Shown: positions 18,478 through 26,154 of the stretch, one piece after another | Layout of the letters: each line of letters starts with the position of its first letter | Position numbering within the stretch: the first letter of the stretch is position 1 | Origin: Sphingomonadaceae bacterium | Lineage (GTDB): Bacteria; Pseudomonadota; Alphaproteobacteria; Sphingomonadales; Sphingomonadaceae | Assembly: GCA_025359685.1 (NCBI GenBank) | Contig: JANYEY010000080.1 | Span: forward strand, 1 to 58,116 | DNA: 58,116 nt | Direction: 5' to 3' | The notes under the pieces: model-generated | Databases searched by the model: none | Seen by the model: only the letters and a program-made list of their open reading frames with translations | What the model was told of the DNA's origin: nothing | Translations under genes and position numbers: made by a program

Positions 18478-18857
18478 TTGCGGATTTCCCGGAGCAGCGC
18501 CTCGATCTGGTCGAGGTCCGCCGGGGTCAGCGCTTCGCTTTCGGCTAGATGCGCGAACAGCCCCGCTGCGCTGCCGCCGAACAGTCGGTCAACCATGCGG
18601 CGGCTTTCTCCGCCGAGATAAGCTTCGCGCGCAAGGGAGGGCGAATAAAGGAAGCGCTTGCCGTCAGGTTCGGTCGTCACCGCCTGCTTGGTGACCAGCC
18701 GCGAGAGCAGCGTCTTGACCGTGGCGAGGCTCCAGGCGCGTGACCCGACCGCTTCGGCGACTTCGTTAGCGGTCAGCGGCGCGCGGTTCCACAGCGCGGT
18801 CATCACCGCATGTTCCGCCTCGCTGATGCGTTCGCCAGTATCGGGTTCGTCGCTCAT
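18474..18857 (-). CDS. BlaI/MecI/CopY-family transcriptional repressor
   Basis: The 127-residue protein is full length for the BlaI family. It has an N-terminal winged helix (ISEAEHAVMTALWNRAPLTA, then WSLATVKTLLSRLVTKQAVT) with the conserved T-V-K-T-L-L-x-R-L recognition helix, and a C-terminal dimerisation part with the KRFLYSPSLAREAYL segment, where related repressors are cleaved. It should bind its own promoter as a dimer; a strong palindrome lies 15-44 nt upstream of the start (18872-18901). AAGGACGG provides the ribosome-binding site. It is coupled to the M56 peptidase gene. Confidence 0.92.
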   Translation of the reverse strand: MSDEPDTGERISEAEHAVMTALWNRAPLTANEVAEAVGSRAWSLATVKTLLSRLVTKQAVTTEPDGKRFLYSPSLAREAYLGGESRRMVDRLFGGSAAGLFAHLAESEALTPADLDQIEALLREIRK

Positions 18858-18871
18858 CCCGCCGTCCTTCG

Positions 18872-18901
18872 TTTACAGTCGTAATCGACTACATCTGTAA
18901 A
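18872..18901. promoter_or_regulatory. Palindromic operator and overlapping promoter of the blaI-like gene
   Basis: A 30-bp near-perfect palindrome: outer arms TTTACAG and CTGTAAA, inner GTA-n-TCGA-n-TAC, with mismatches only at four inner positions per arm set. TACA/TGTA half-sites are characteristic of BlaI/MecI operators. On the minus strand TTTACA and CTGTAA are 17 nt apart, so a -35/-10 pair may be buried in the site, fitting autorepression. It lies 14 nt upstream of the repressor start codon. Confidence 0.7.
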
Positions 18902-18937
18902 CGTGAACGGCAGGTGAATGAGCGGCGAGTTCCAGGC

Positions 18938-20407
18938 TTACCCTTCGTGCTTGCGGGCCGCGCCCCAATCGACATGGCGGGTGGCGTACATCACCCCGGC
19001 CAGCGCGGCGAAGAGCAGCAGCGCACCGATCAGCAGTGACCACGCCTCAAGGTTGAGGAGGACGAACAGCAGCGCATAAAGCCCGACCAGCAGCGCGCCC
19101 ATGAACTGCGCCCGCCGCCATGACTTGAGCACCGCCGCGCCATAGGCGGTAAGCAGCCCGATGATCGCCGCGCTCGCCGCAAGATAGGCCAGCGTGAACC
19201 CGATCACCTCGGCAAAGGCGAGTAGCATGACGAAGAACAGCACCAGCCCGGCCCCGGTCAACAAGTACTCCGCCGCCGCCACCCGCGCGCCTGCAACCAC
19301 ATCGAACAGGAAGTAGGCGAGGAAGGTGAAGCCGATGAACAGGAAGCCGTATTTCACCGAGCGATCGACCTTGGAATAGAGGTTGACCGGTTCAACCAAG
19401 CCGACAGTGACTGCGCGGGCCGCGCCGCCGATCACTTCTGCTGCGCCGCCAGCCGCCGGGTTGCTGGCCGAGGCCGCATCCGACGCCATCGCCGCCGCGT
19501 CACCCTTGCTGCCATAGGAACTGACCCGGTTGCCATCGCCGCCATCGTCGATTTCGGGAAAGCCCGGATCCTCCATCGCCACCGGCGCTGCGCCGAGCGC
19601 CAGCTTGTCGATCGTGTAGCTGGCGGTGAATCCAACGTCCTTGATCTCGCGCCGGTCAGGCAGGAAGGCCCCGCCAAAGCTGGGGCTGGTCCACGGCGAT
19701 TTGACCGCCCATTCGGTTCGCCCGCCGCGCGGGACCAGGCTGAGCGAGCGGCTGCCGCGCAGCCCGAAGGCATAATCGATGCCAATCGCCCCCTCACCCT
19801 TTCAGTCGAGGAAGGCGAAGAAGCCCTCGCCGCCGCTCGCCGCCGGGCCCTTGCCGGGCTGCACTTCGAGCAGCTTGCCGTCAGCGCTCATGCTCGCCCC
19901 GGCGGTCAGCCCGCGCGCATCAGAGGCGCCCATGCGCAGCTCGGCGCGGTCCCACATCAGCCGCTCGCGGGTGACCCCGAACCGGGTCAGGTCAGGCGGC
20001 AGGGCGAAGCTCGCCTTGCCCGAAACCTTGGCCTCGAACAGCACCGAATGGTAGATCGATTTCGAGCGCTCCTGCGGCACGATCTCGGTGCTGACCGCAT
20101 TGGTTACGGGCGAAATATACAGCAGCTTCTCGACATCGACCACGCGGGTGGTGGTCTTGCCATTCACTTCTTCGTTCTGCGTCTGGGTGGTGCGGAACGG
20201 GACCACGATCACCGGCCCGGCCACCACTTGCGGCCCGCCCCACCCGGCGTTGATCTCGGTCTGCGCGGTCTGCGCCTGGTTCTGCCGGTCGTAGACCAGC
20301 GCGTAGACCAGCATCAGCGGCACCACCAGCGCCACCCCGATCAGTGCAACAAACAACAACCGGATCCCGGCCGACCATTCGCGCCGCGGTTTGACTTCTT
20401 CGCTCAT
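18938..20407 (-). pseudogene. creD: creD-like inner-membrane protein gene interrupted by one in-frame TGA
   Basis: One reading frame from the ATG at 20407 (AAGGGGA upstream) to the stop at 18938 encodes a CreD homologue, except for a TGA at 19804-19802. The first part (201 residues) has an N-terminal membrane helix and the CreD periplasmic domain (GWGGPQVVAGPVIVVPF). Reading on past the TGA in the same frame gives IGIDYAFGLRGSRSLSLVP, then WTSPSFGGAFLPDRREI, then PVNLYSKVDRSVKYGFLFIG and five membrane helices, all CreD hallmarks. A TGG-to-TGA change would fit. CreD affects envelope integrity and colicin/beta-lactam responses in enterobacteria. There is an Ala/Ser/Gly-rich insert about two-thirds along. 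It may be annotated elsewhere as two CDSs (19802-20407 and 18938-19582). Confidence 0.8.
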
Positions 20408-20506
20408 GGTAGTCCCCTTCCAATCCATCGAATATGCGCCAAGGCTATCGGTCCGGCGCGGATCAGGCGAGTCAGTATTCGGTGCAGGCGCAGTGCAGGA
20501 CGTCGT

Positions 20507-21226
20507 TCAGCTCAGCGGCTGGCCCAAATAAAGCATCGTGAAGCCCAGCGTATCGACCAGCCCGTGCGCCACCATGGCCGGCCACAGGTTGCGCCCCCAG
20601 GCGGTGGTCGCGATCCCGGTCAGCACGGCAACCGCGCCAATCGGAACCATGCCCACTGGCCCTTGGTACCAGTGCGCCAGGCCGAACAGCACCGCCTGCC
20701 CCAAGATTGCCAGCGCCAGGGCGAGCCGCCCGCCGCCGAGCACTTGCGCAAACCGGCCTAGCAGATAGCCGCGGTAGAGGAACTCCTCACCGAAGGCCGC
20801 GAACAGCCAGACGAAGGGGATGATGCCAAGAAACAGCGGCAAGTCGCCCTTCAGGACCGCGAAAGTCTGTGCATCGAGGTGCGGGTTGGCCCCGGTCCAG
20901 GCGACGATCAGCGGCGTGGTGACCGAGCGCACCAGGCTATCCGCCACAAGCGTGGCCAGCGCGAGCGCCAGGCCCCAGCCAAGATCGCGCAGCCTTGGCC
21001 GGATCAGCCCGAACCGCGCGAGCGGCTCGCCGCGCCAGCGCAGCCACAGGATCAGCAGGAGGATCGCCGAAAACGCGATGTAAGTGTGCCGCAGCAGCGG
21101 CATGTCGGGCAGCGTGATCCCCAGCGCCGAAGCGGCAAATCCGGCCAGTTTCGCGGCATAGAAGTTAAACGCGAAGAACAGCGCCACTTCGAGCGCGAGG
21201 TAAGCGCGACTGGATTGCACCTTCAC
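20507..21226 (-). CDS. CPBP-family intramembrane metalloprotease
   Basis: The protein has about eight hydrophobic segments and the CPBP (CAAX protease/bacteriocin-processing) motifs: GEEFLYRGYLLGRF (the E-E-x-x-x-R box), FGLAHWYQG (second box with His) and a C-terminal AHGLVDTLGF. Members are membrane proteases related to eukaryotic Rce1; the bacterial substrate is generally unknown. The GTG at 21226 is preferred because GGGGAGGG lies 7 nt upstream; an ATG at 21253 would add nine residues. It neighbours an isoprenylcysteine-methyltransferase-like gene 110 nt upstream on the same strand. That pairing mirrors the eukaryotic CAAX-processing enzymes, but there is no evidence of prenylated proteins here. 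Confidence 0.86.
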   Translation of the reverse strand: MKVQSSRAYLALEVALFFAFNFYAAKLAGFAASALGITLPDMPLLRHTYIAFSAILLLILWLRWRGEPLARFGLIRPRLRDLGWGLALALATLVADSLVRSVTTPLIVAWTGANPHLDAQTFAVLKGDLPLFLGIIPFVWLFAAFGEEFLYRGYLLGRFAQVLGGGRLALALAILGQAVLFGLAHWYQGPVGMVPIGAVAVLTGIATTAWGRNLWPAMVAHGLVDTLGFTMLYLGQPLS

Positions 21227-21336
21227 CGCAGAACCCTCCCCCGGCTGCACCATTAGCGGCAGCTAGCGGCGCGGCGTCACGCGGTCATGCGCGGTTCGAT
21301 GGGGGACGCTCGCGTTCCGTCCGGCGGCGGGCGATC

Positions 21337-21948
21337 TCACAGCACACCGGGGATGAAGCGCTTCACCCGGGCCGAGTAATCCGCGTAAGCCGCGCCGAAC
21401 TGTGCGCGCAGCAAGGCTTCCTCGCGGCGGGTGCGGATCAGCGTACCCAGCACGAACACTGGCACCGCCAGCCACAGCGCGCGTTCGTGCCCGGTTGCCG
21501 CCGCCACCCCCAGCAAGAACAGCAGCATGGCAAGATAGATCGGATGGCGCAGGTAAGCGAACGGGCCGCTCGTCACCAGCTCGTGCCCCGGCCGCATCCG
21601 CGCCATGATCGACCAGTTGGCCCCCATCGTCCGCGCGGCCCAGAAGAACATACCGGCCGCCGCGCCCATCGCCGCTGCAGTGAGCCAGGTGCGCGGCTCC
21701 GCAAGTCCATCGAGCCAGCCGCGGCCGACGATCCGGGTCGGCCCGCTCGCCAGCGAAATGCCGATGCCCTGCAGCACCACCCCGCCCAGCGAGGTCCAGT
21801 CGCGCCTGGCCGGCGGGCTGCTGCCGGCAGCTTCATTGCGCGCCTGCCCCAACCGCTTGAAGAGCACCGCGCCGATGAACAGCGCCGAACCGATCAGGAA
21901 GGCCAGCATGGTGGCAGGTTTGACCTGCGTAAGGTTCCACAATTCCAT
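21337..21948 (-). CDS. Isoprenylcysteine carboxyl methyltransferase-like membrane protein
   Basis: The 203-residue protein has four to five membrane helices and the ICMT/phospholipid-methyltransferase pattern near the C-terminus: LVTSGPFAYLRHPIYLAML, then TLIRTRREEALLRAQFGAAYADYSARVKRFIPG. This binds S-adenosylmethionine at the membrane surface. Bacterial members methylate varied lipid or isoprenoid substrates and few are characterised. The ATG at 21948 (MELWNLTQV) is chosen because the longer ORF start at 21987 adds a polar, low-complexity stretch. The CPBP protease gene lies downstream in the same direction. Confidence 0.82.
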   Translation of the reverse strand: MELWNLTQVKPATMLAFLIGSALFIGAVLFKRLGQARNEAAGSSPPARRDWTSLGGVVLQGIGISLASGPTRIVGRGWLDGLAEPRTWLTAAAMGAAAGMFFWAARTMGANWSIMARMRPGHELVTSGPFAYLRHPIYLAMLLFLLGVAAATGHERALWLAVPVFVLGTLIRTRREEALLRAQFGAAYADYSARVKRFIPGVL

Positions 21949-22017
21949 GACCCCGTCCCCCATTTGCCTCGAGCTGCTGCTTAGCATGAATTGGGCGGAC
22001 GGCGAACAGATCGGGGA

Positions 22018-22425
22018 TCAAGTCTCAGCGCGCGACACCTTCGGTTCAACAATCAGGTAAACCCCGGCGGTGGTCCCGACATTGAGCATTTCGTGCCACG
22101 CCACCTCGTCGCTCCACCATGTGTCGCCAGCCTTGAGGTCGCGCACCACGGTGCCCTTCGCAGTGGTGATTCGCATGGTCGAGGTGGTGAGGATATAGCC
22201 CCAGTGCGGCGCATGAAAATGCCGATCATGCCCCTCACCCGGCGGAAAAGTGCAACGCGCGGTGCGGACCTGCGCGTTGTCGACGAGGACTTCACAGACC
22301 TTGTGCCCGTGCCAGCCGGCCTGGACCGGGTCGAGGAGCGGGGGTGCGGCGGGAGGTGCGGGCGCGGCTGCGGTGCTGGCGAGTAGGGAGAGTGCAGCGA
22401 TGAGGGGGCGGAGTAGAATTCGCAT
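22018..22425 (-). CDS. Exported cupin-domain protein
   Basis: The 135-residue protein has a signal peptide (MRILLRPLIAALSLLASTAAA) and a small cupin fold. RHFHAPHWGYIL supplies the first metal-binding His cluster and DTWWSDEVAWHEMLN the second. A role in binding or oxidising a small molecule in the periplasm is possible, but the family is too broad to assign. The ATG at 22425 fits the signal peptide; the ORF opens at 22473. It ends 70 nt before the methyltransferase-like gene, on the same strand. Confidence 0.75.
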   Translation of the reverse strand: MRILLRPLIAALSLLASTAAAPAPPAAPPLLDPVQAGWHGHKVCEVLVDNAQVRTARCTFPPGEGHDRHFHAPHWGYILTTSTMRITTAKGTVVRDLKAGDTWWSDEVAWHEMLNVGTTAGVYLIVEPKVSRAET

Positions 22426-22488
22426 TGTTGATTGGCCTGCTAGTGAAGTTCGACTGCATCCTTGTTGGATCATTCCACCAGCAATTGG

Positions 22489-22515
22489 TCACGCTAAGGC
22501 GCAAAGGCGCGAAGA
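22489..22515 (+). repeat. Copy 1 of the repeat bounding the GxxExxY gene
   Basis: This 27-nt sequence begins TCACGCTAAGGCGCAAAGG and matches the copy at 23017 with about three differences. It lies 7 nt beyond the GxxExxY stop codon. It is inverted relative to the copy at 22945, so copies 1 and 2 look like terminal inverted repeats around the gene. Confidence 0.8.
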
Positions 22516-22522
22516 AGCTGGT

Positions 22523-22927
22523 TCACGTCTTCCGGATGTGCTGGTTGATCACGCGGCTCATGCCTTCCTTGAAGGTTTCCATGCCAAAGTTCATCAGCAG
22601 GCCGAGCGGGCGATCAGTCAGGCGCAGATAGGTGAGGAGCTGCTTCTTGTGCACGGGGGCGATGCGCTCGGTTGATTTGAGTTCGATGATGAGCTGGTCT
22701 TCGACCAGCAGATCGATACGAAACCCTTCGCGCAGAATTGTGCCTTCGTAATGAATATCGACGGGCTTCTGACGCTCGACCCGCAGCCCGCGCTTAGTCA
22801 GACTATCGGCGAGGATTGCCTCATATACCGATTCCAGCAGGCCGGGGCCGAAGGCCATATGCAGTTTGAACCCGCAGTCGACGGCGATGGTGGCGAGGGC
22901 ATCGATTTCGGGCGGAACGTCAGTCAA
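22523..22927 (-). CDS. GxxExxY protein (PD-(D/E)XK_3 family)
   Basis: The protein carries the name-giving motif in FGPGLLESVYEAIL (G-L-L-E-S-V-Y) and a nuclease-like core: GFRIDLLVEDQLIIELKS has the D...E-x-K pattern of PD-(D/E)XK folds. The C-terminus RLTDRPLGLLMNFG is also typical. Function is unestablished; nucleic-acid cleavage or a host-defence role is only suggested by the fold. The TTG at 22927 is chosen because AAGGAAAAAGG lies about 8 nt upstream and the N-terminus then matches relatives (DVPPEIDALATIAVDCGFKLH). The ORF opens at 23041, but those residues come from the flanking repeats. The gene is about 134 residues. Confidence 0.82.
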   Translation of the reverse strand: MTDVPPEIDALATIAVDCGFKLHMAFGPGLLESVYEAILADSLTKRGLRVERQKPVDIHYEGTILREGFRIDLLVEDQLIIELKSTERIAPVHKKQLLTYLRLTDRPLGLLMNFGMETFKEGMSRVINQHIRKT

Positions 22928-22944
22928 CCGAATGCCTTTTTCCT

Positions 22945-22972
22945 TCCTTGGCGCCTTTGCGCCTTGGCGTGA
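22945..22972 (-). repeat. Copy 2 of the repeat bounding the GxxExxY gene
   Basis: This 28-nt sequence is a perfect inverted copy of 23017-23044 (its minus strand begins TCACGCCAAGGCGCAAAGG). It sits immediately upstream of the GxxExxY ribosome-binding site. Copies 2 and 3 can pair as a 28-bp stem around a 44-nt loop. Confidence 0.9.
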
Positions 22973-23016
22973 GAATTTCTTATGGCAAGTTTGCGGGGGG
23001 CGGCAACGGGTTTGAT

Positions 23017-23044
23017 TCACGCCAAGGCGCAAAGGCGCCAAGGA
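23017..23044 (+). repeat. Copy 3 of the repeat bounding the GxxExxY gene
   Basis: This 28-nt sequence begins TCACGCCAAGGCGCAAAGG and is a perfect inverted partner of 22945-22972. It lies between the GxxExxY gene and the AT-rich small gene ending at 23084. Confidence 0.9.
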
Positions 23045-23083
23045 TTTTGCGGTATCGTGATATGGTGGACATTACCGCAATTC

Positions 23084-23350
23084 TCAAATTTTGATCACTC
23101 CGAGTGCATCAAGCAAACCAAGGGTCCAAGCACCAAAAATGATCAAACCTAGAATCCAGAGAAGCCAAGCTGGATAGTAAGCATCCACACATTCTTTCGA
23201 GCAAAATACGTTCTTAGAATAGTAGATCGGGAAATCCGTGAAATATGGACCATTTTCGCAGTTAGAGCAGTAATGCTTGTAACGATGGTGACCTTTAAAT
23301 CTAGACCGCGCGTCCTTCACTCTGATATTCTTGATGCGTTTCCGGCTCAT
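23084..23350 (-). CDS. AT-rich small protein: Cys4 metal-binding motif plus one membrane helix
   Basis: I do not recognise this 88-residue protein. It has a basic N-terminus (MSRKRIKNIRVKDARSRFKG), a probable zinc site from HYCSNC (C28, C31) and FCSKEC (C50, C54), and a single strongly hydrophobic segment (residues 61-82). The C-x2-C/C-x3-C spacing resembles small treble-clef fingers. Its DNA is visibly AT-rich (codons such as ATA, AAA, TAT, TTA) against GC-rich neighbours, which suggests recent acquisition. It sits between sdhA and the GxxExxY repeats. No clear ribosome-binding site decides the start, but the ATG at 23350 is the first in frame. Confidence 0.6.
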   Translation of the reverse strand: MSRKRIKNIRVKDARSRFKGHHRYKHYCSNCENGPYFTDFPIYYSKNVFCSKECVDAYYPAWLLWILGLIIFGAWTLGLLDALGVIKI

Positions 23351-23420
23351 CTTAGCAGGTTTTATGCAATTTTGTCAGGCAGGTTATTGCAATAGAATAT
23401 CATAGTGACATTCGCTCCCC

Positions 23421-25226
23421 TCAATAAACCCGCTTCTTCGGCTTGATATACTCCACATCGTCGGTGAGTGTATATTCATGCACCGGGCGGTAATCGATCC
23501 GCACGTCTCCGCCCTTGCCGCCCCAGCCGTCGAACCAGGCGGCGGTGTGCTTCATCCACTCGCCGTCATTCCGATCGGGGAAGTCTTCGTGGGCGTGAGC
23601 GCCGCGGCTTTCCTTGCGGTTGTGCGCGCTGTGGATAGTCACGGTGGCCTGCGCGATCAGGTTGTCGAGCTCCAGCGTTTCAATGAGGTCGGTGTTCCAG
23701 ATCAGCGACTTGTCGGTCACATTCACGTCCTGCATCCGCTCGTACGTCTTGGCCAGCGCGGCTTTGCCTTCGGCCATCAGCGCATCGTCGCGGAACACTG
23801 CGCAGCCCTTGGTCATGGTGCGCTGCATTTCGAGCCGCACTTCGGCGGTGGGCGATCCGCCCTTCGCGGCGCGGAGGTGGTCGAGCCGGCCGAGCGCAAG
23901 GTCGGCGCTGTCCTTGGGCAGTTCGGCGTGCGCGGTGCCCGGCACGATCAGTTCCTTGAGTCGGTGCCCGGCGGCGCGGCCGAACACGACGAGGTCGATC
24001 AGCGAGTTCGAACCAAGGCGGTTGGCGCCGTGGACCGAGACGCAGGCCGCCTCGCCCACCGCGAACAGCCCGGGGACGGCGGTTTCGGGGTTCCCGTCCG
24101 CGCCGATGGTCATGACTTCGCCGTGGTAGTTCGTGGGCACGCCGCCCATGTTGTAATGCACCGTCGGGCAGACCGGCAGCGGCTGGCGGGTCAGGTCGAC
24201 GCCCGCGAAGATCTTGCCGCTTTCGGTGATGCCGGGCAGCCGGTCAGCCAGCACCTTGGGGTCGATATGATCGAGGTGGAGGTTGAGATAGGCCCCGTGC
24301 GGGCCGACCCCGCGCCCTTCGCGCATTTCCAGCGCCATCGAGCGCGAGACCACGTCGCGGCTGGCGAGGTCCTTGGCCGAGGGAGCGTAGCGTTCCATGA
24401 ACCGCTCGCCTTCGGAATTGGTCAGATAGCCGCCCTCACCGCGCGCGCCTTCGGTGATCAGCACGCCCGCGCCGTAGATCCCGGTCGGGTGGAACTGGAC
24501 GAATTCCATATCCTGCAGCGGCAGCCCCGCGCGCAGCACCATCCCGCCGCCGTCGCCGGTGCAGGTGTGAGCGCTGGTGGCGGTGAAGTAGCACCGGCCA
24601 TAGCCGCCGGTCGCCAAGACCACCGCATGGCTGCGGAAGCGGTGGATCGAGCCATCGTCCATGCACAGCGCGATAACGCCCCGGCACACGCCATTCTCCA
24701 TGATCAAATCGATCGCGAAGTATTCGATGAAGAAGTCCGCGTCGTACTTCAGGCTCTGCTGATAAAGCGCGTGGAGCATCGCGTGGCCGGTACGGTCAGC
24801 CGCGGCGCAGGTGCGCTGGACCGGCGGGCCTTCGCCCATGTTCTGCATGTGCCCGCCAAACGGGCGCTGATAGATCGTGCCATTGTCGTTGCGGCTGAAC
24901 GGCACGCCGGCGTGTTCGAGTTCGTAAACTGCAGCGGGAGCTTCGCGCACCATGTATTCTATCGCGTCCTGATCGCCCAGCCAGTCCGATCCCTTGACGG
25001 TATCGAACATGTGCCAGGTCCAGTGGTCCGGGCTGTTGTTCTGCAGGCTCGCGGCGATCCCGCCTTGCGCCGCAACGGTGTGGCTGCGGGTGGGGAAAAC
25101 CTTGGTGATGCAGGCGGTGCGCAGGCCGGCTTCGGCCGAGCCCATCGTGGCGCGCAGACCCGATCCGCCGGCTCCGACAACCACGGTGTCATAGGTATGG
25201 TCGATGATCTTGTATGCGGCAGTCAT
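23421..25226 (-). CDS. sdhA: Succinate dehydrogenase flavoprotein subunit
   Basis: The 601-residue protein begins [20 protein letters not shown] with the FAD Rossmann motif [26 protein letters not shown] holds the His that binds FAD covalently. [21 protein letters not shown] and [20 protein letters not shown] are the substrate- and FAD-binding family signatures. It oxidises succinate to fumarate in complex II on the cytoplasmic face of the inner membrane. The ATG at 25226 lies 5 nt after the sdhD stop. The expected next gene, sdhB, does not follow: 70 nt downstream is an unrelated AT-rich small gene. Confidence 0.97.
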   Translation of the reverse strand: MTAAYKIIDHTYDTVVVGAGGSGLRATMGSAEAGLRTACITKVFPTRSHTVAAQGGIAASLQNNSPDHWTWHMFDTVKGSDWLGDQDAIEYMVREAPAAVYELEHAGVPFSRNDNGTIYQRPFGGHMQNMGEGPPVQRTCAAADRTGHAMLHALYQQSLKYDADFFIEYFAIDLIMENGVCRGVIALCMDDGSIHRFRSHAVVLATGGYGRCYFTATSAHTCTGDGGGMVLRAGLPLQDMEFVQFHPTGIYGAGVLITEGARGEGGYLTNSEGERFMERYAPSAKDLASRDVVSRSMALEMREGRGVGPHGAYLNLHLDHIDPKVLADRLPGITESGKIFAGVDLTRQPLPVCPTVHYNMGGVPTNYHGEVMTIGADGNPETAVPGLFAVGEAACVSVHGANRLGSNSLIDLVVFGRAAGHRLKELIVPGTAHAELPKDSADLALGRLDHLRAAKGGSPTAEVRLEMQRTMTKGCAVFRDDALMAEGKAALAKTYERMQDVNVTDKSLIWNTDLIETLELDNLIAQATVTIHSAHNRKESRGAHAHEDFPDRNDGEWMKHTAAWFDGWGGKGGDVRIDYRPVHEYTLTDDVEYIKPKKRVY

Positions 25227-25231
25227 GGCAA

Positions 25232-25612
25232 TCAAGCTCCCAGCGCGATGCGCGCCACGCACAGGACCCCGAAGGCAGCCCCGGCAAAGGTCAGAAGGTT
25301 AAGCGCGGTGATCACCGCAAACTTGTTGGCATGATCCTTGACGTAGTCCTCCGCCAGTACCTGCAGGCCAAGCCGCGCGTGCCAGAAGGTCGAGACCACG
25401 AACAGGGCGACGATCGTCGCGGGCAGCGGCGCGTGGAGCCAATCGTGGACCGACTGGAAGCTGTGATCGCTCATCTTGATCAGCGCGAACAGCAGGTACA
25501 ACCCGCCGAGCAGGTTGCCGATCGCGGTATAGCGCTGCAGCAGCCAGTGATGTGTGCCCGCATGCGCCGATCCCAGCGCGCGGACCCTGCCGAGTTCGGT
25601 TCCGTTACCCAT
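25232..25612 (-). CDS. sdhD: Succinate dehydrogenase membrane anchor subunit D
   Basis: The 126-residue protein starts [27 protein letters not shown], the typical alphaproteobacterial SdhD N-terminus, followed by three membrane helices (about 32-52, 68-90, 102-124). The [18 protein letters not shown] segment contains the His that contributes to haem binding and the Asp-Tyr pair near the quinone site. The ATG at 25612 overlies a 3' neighbour gap of 5 nt to sdhA and starts 12 nt after the sdhC stop. The longer ORF to 25648 would overlap sdhC and is rejected. Confidence 0.92.
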   Translation of the reverse strand: MGNGTELGRVRALGSAHAGTHHWLLQRYTAIGNLLGGLYLLFALIKMSDHSFQSVHDWLHAPLPATIVALFVVSTFWHARLGLQVLAEDYVKDHANKFAVITALNLLTFAGAAFGVLCVARIALGA

Positions 25613-25623
25613 CGTCTTTATCC

Positions 25624-26013
25624 TCAGCGCAGCAGCAGGAAGGTCCACACCGCCAGCGTCGCGGTAAGCGCGATCAGCGGGGTGAAGACGGCCCAGGTGT
25701 TGTTGGTCTTAAGTTCGTAGCCCGCGCCGGTGTCGAGCAAAAAGTGCCGCACGCCCGAAGCCGCATGGCTGAGGAACGACCAGGTCAGCCCGATCAGCAC
25801 CACTTTGCCGTACCAGGCCCCGGCGTGGCCCGCGAATGTCTCATAAGCGACCGGCCCGGCGGCCAGCGCATAGAGCCACCACAGCAGCACCGGCAGTCCG
25901 ACCAGCGCCATCCCGTCGCCGGTGACGCGGTGAAGGATCGAGAGGAACATCGCCGGCCCCCAGCGCCAGATCGAGAGGTGCGGCGATAGCGGGCGGTTAC
26001 CTGGTTGGGCCAT
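25624..26013 (-). CDS. sdhC: Succinate dehydrogenase cytochrome b556 subunit
   Basis: The 129-residue protein starts MAQPGNRPLSPHLSIWRWGP. PLSPHLxIW and SILHRVTG are the SdhC signatures that form part of the ubiquinone site, and the second-helix SHAASGVRHFLLD carries the haem-ligand His. Three membrane helices are evident. The ATG at 26013 follows AGAGG by 11 nt. It heads the sdhCDA operon. The ORF extends upstream to 26376, but that portion overlaps the divergent SDR gene. Confidence 0.93.
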   Translation of the reverse strand: MAQPGNRPLSPHLSIWRWGPAMFLSILHRVTGDGMALVGLPVLLWWLYALAAGPVAYETFAGHAGAWYGKVVLIGLTWSFLSHAASGVRHFLLDTGAGYELKTNNTWAVFTPLIALTATLAVWTFLLLR

Positions 26014-26029
26014 GCGGCAAGAAACCTCT

Positions 26030-26054
26030 GGTCGTTGGACGTTGGTCGTTGGAC
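26030..26054. repeat. Short direct repeat in the sdhC leader
   Basis: GGTCGTTGGAC occurs twice (26030-26040 and 26044-26054) with a 3-nt spacer, giving a 14-nt period. It lies 17-41 nt upstream of the sdhC start codon, inside the leader of the sdh transcript. The role is unknown; it could be a protein-binding site or slippage-derived. Confidence 0.6.
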
Positions 26055-26082
26055 GGGGGCAGCGCGCCCCGATTGCGCTTTC

Positions 26083-26110
26083 CCCATAATCAAAACGCCG
26101 TGCCGTGCAA
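26083..26110 (-). promoter_or_regulatory. Candidate promoter of the sdh operon
   Basis: On the minus strand TTGCAC (26110-26105) and TATGGG (26088-26083) are separated by 16 nt, a passable sigma-70-type pair about 70 nt before sdhC. The -10 match is weak, so this is a guess from sequence alone. Confidence 0.3.
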
Positions 26111-26154
26111 GCGGCGGCTTGGCGAGCGGGCATGCAAGTCCTAGTGCCGTGTTC

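Noticed and set aside
19432..19797. 121-residue minus-strand ORF lying between the two creD parts
   Set aside because: It is in another frame; the true creD frame continues through this stretch with conserved residues.
22928..23041. N-terminal extension of the GxxExxY gene to a TTG at 23041
   Set aside because: These codons come from the flanking repeats and look nothing like the family N-terminus; a better ribosome-binding site precedes 22927.
23478..25334. 618-residue plus-strand ORF
   Set aside because: It is exactly antisense to sdhA, has an Arg/His/Val-rich composition typical of GC-rich antisense frames, and no domain.
26030..26054. Start of a CRISPR or VNTR array
   Set aside because: Only two 11-nt copies occur with a 3-nt spacer, too few and too short.
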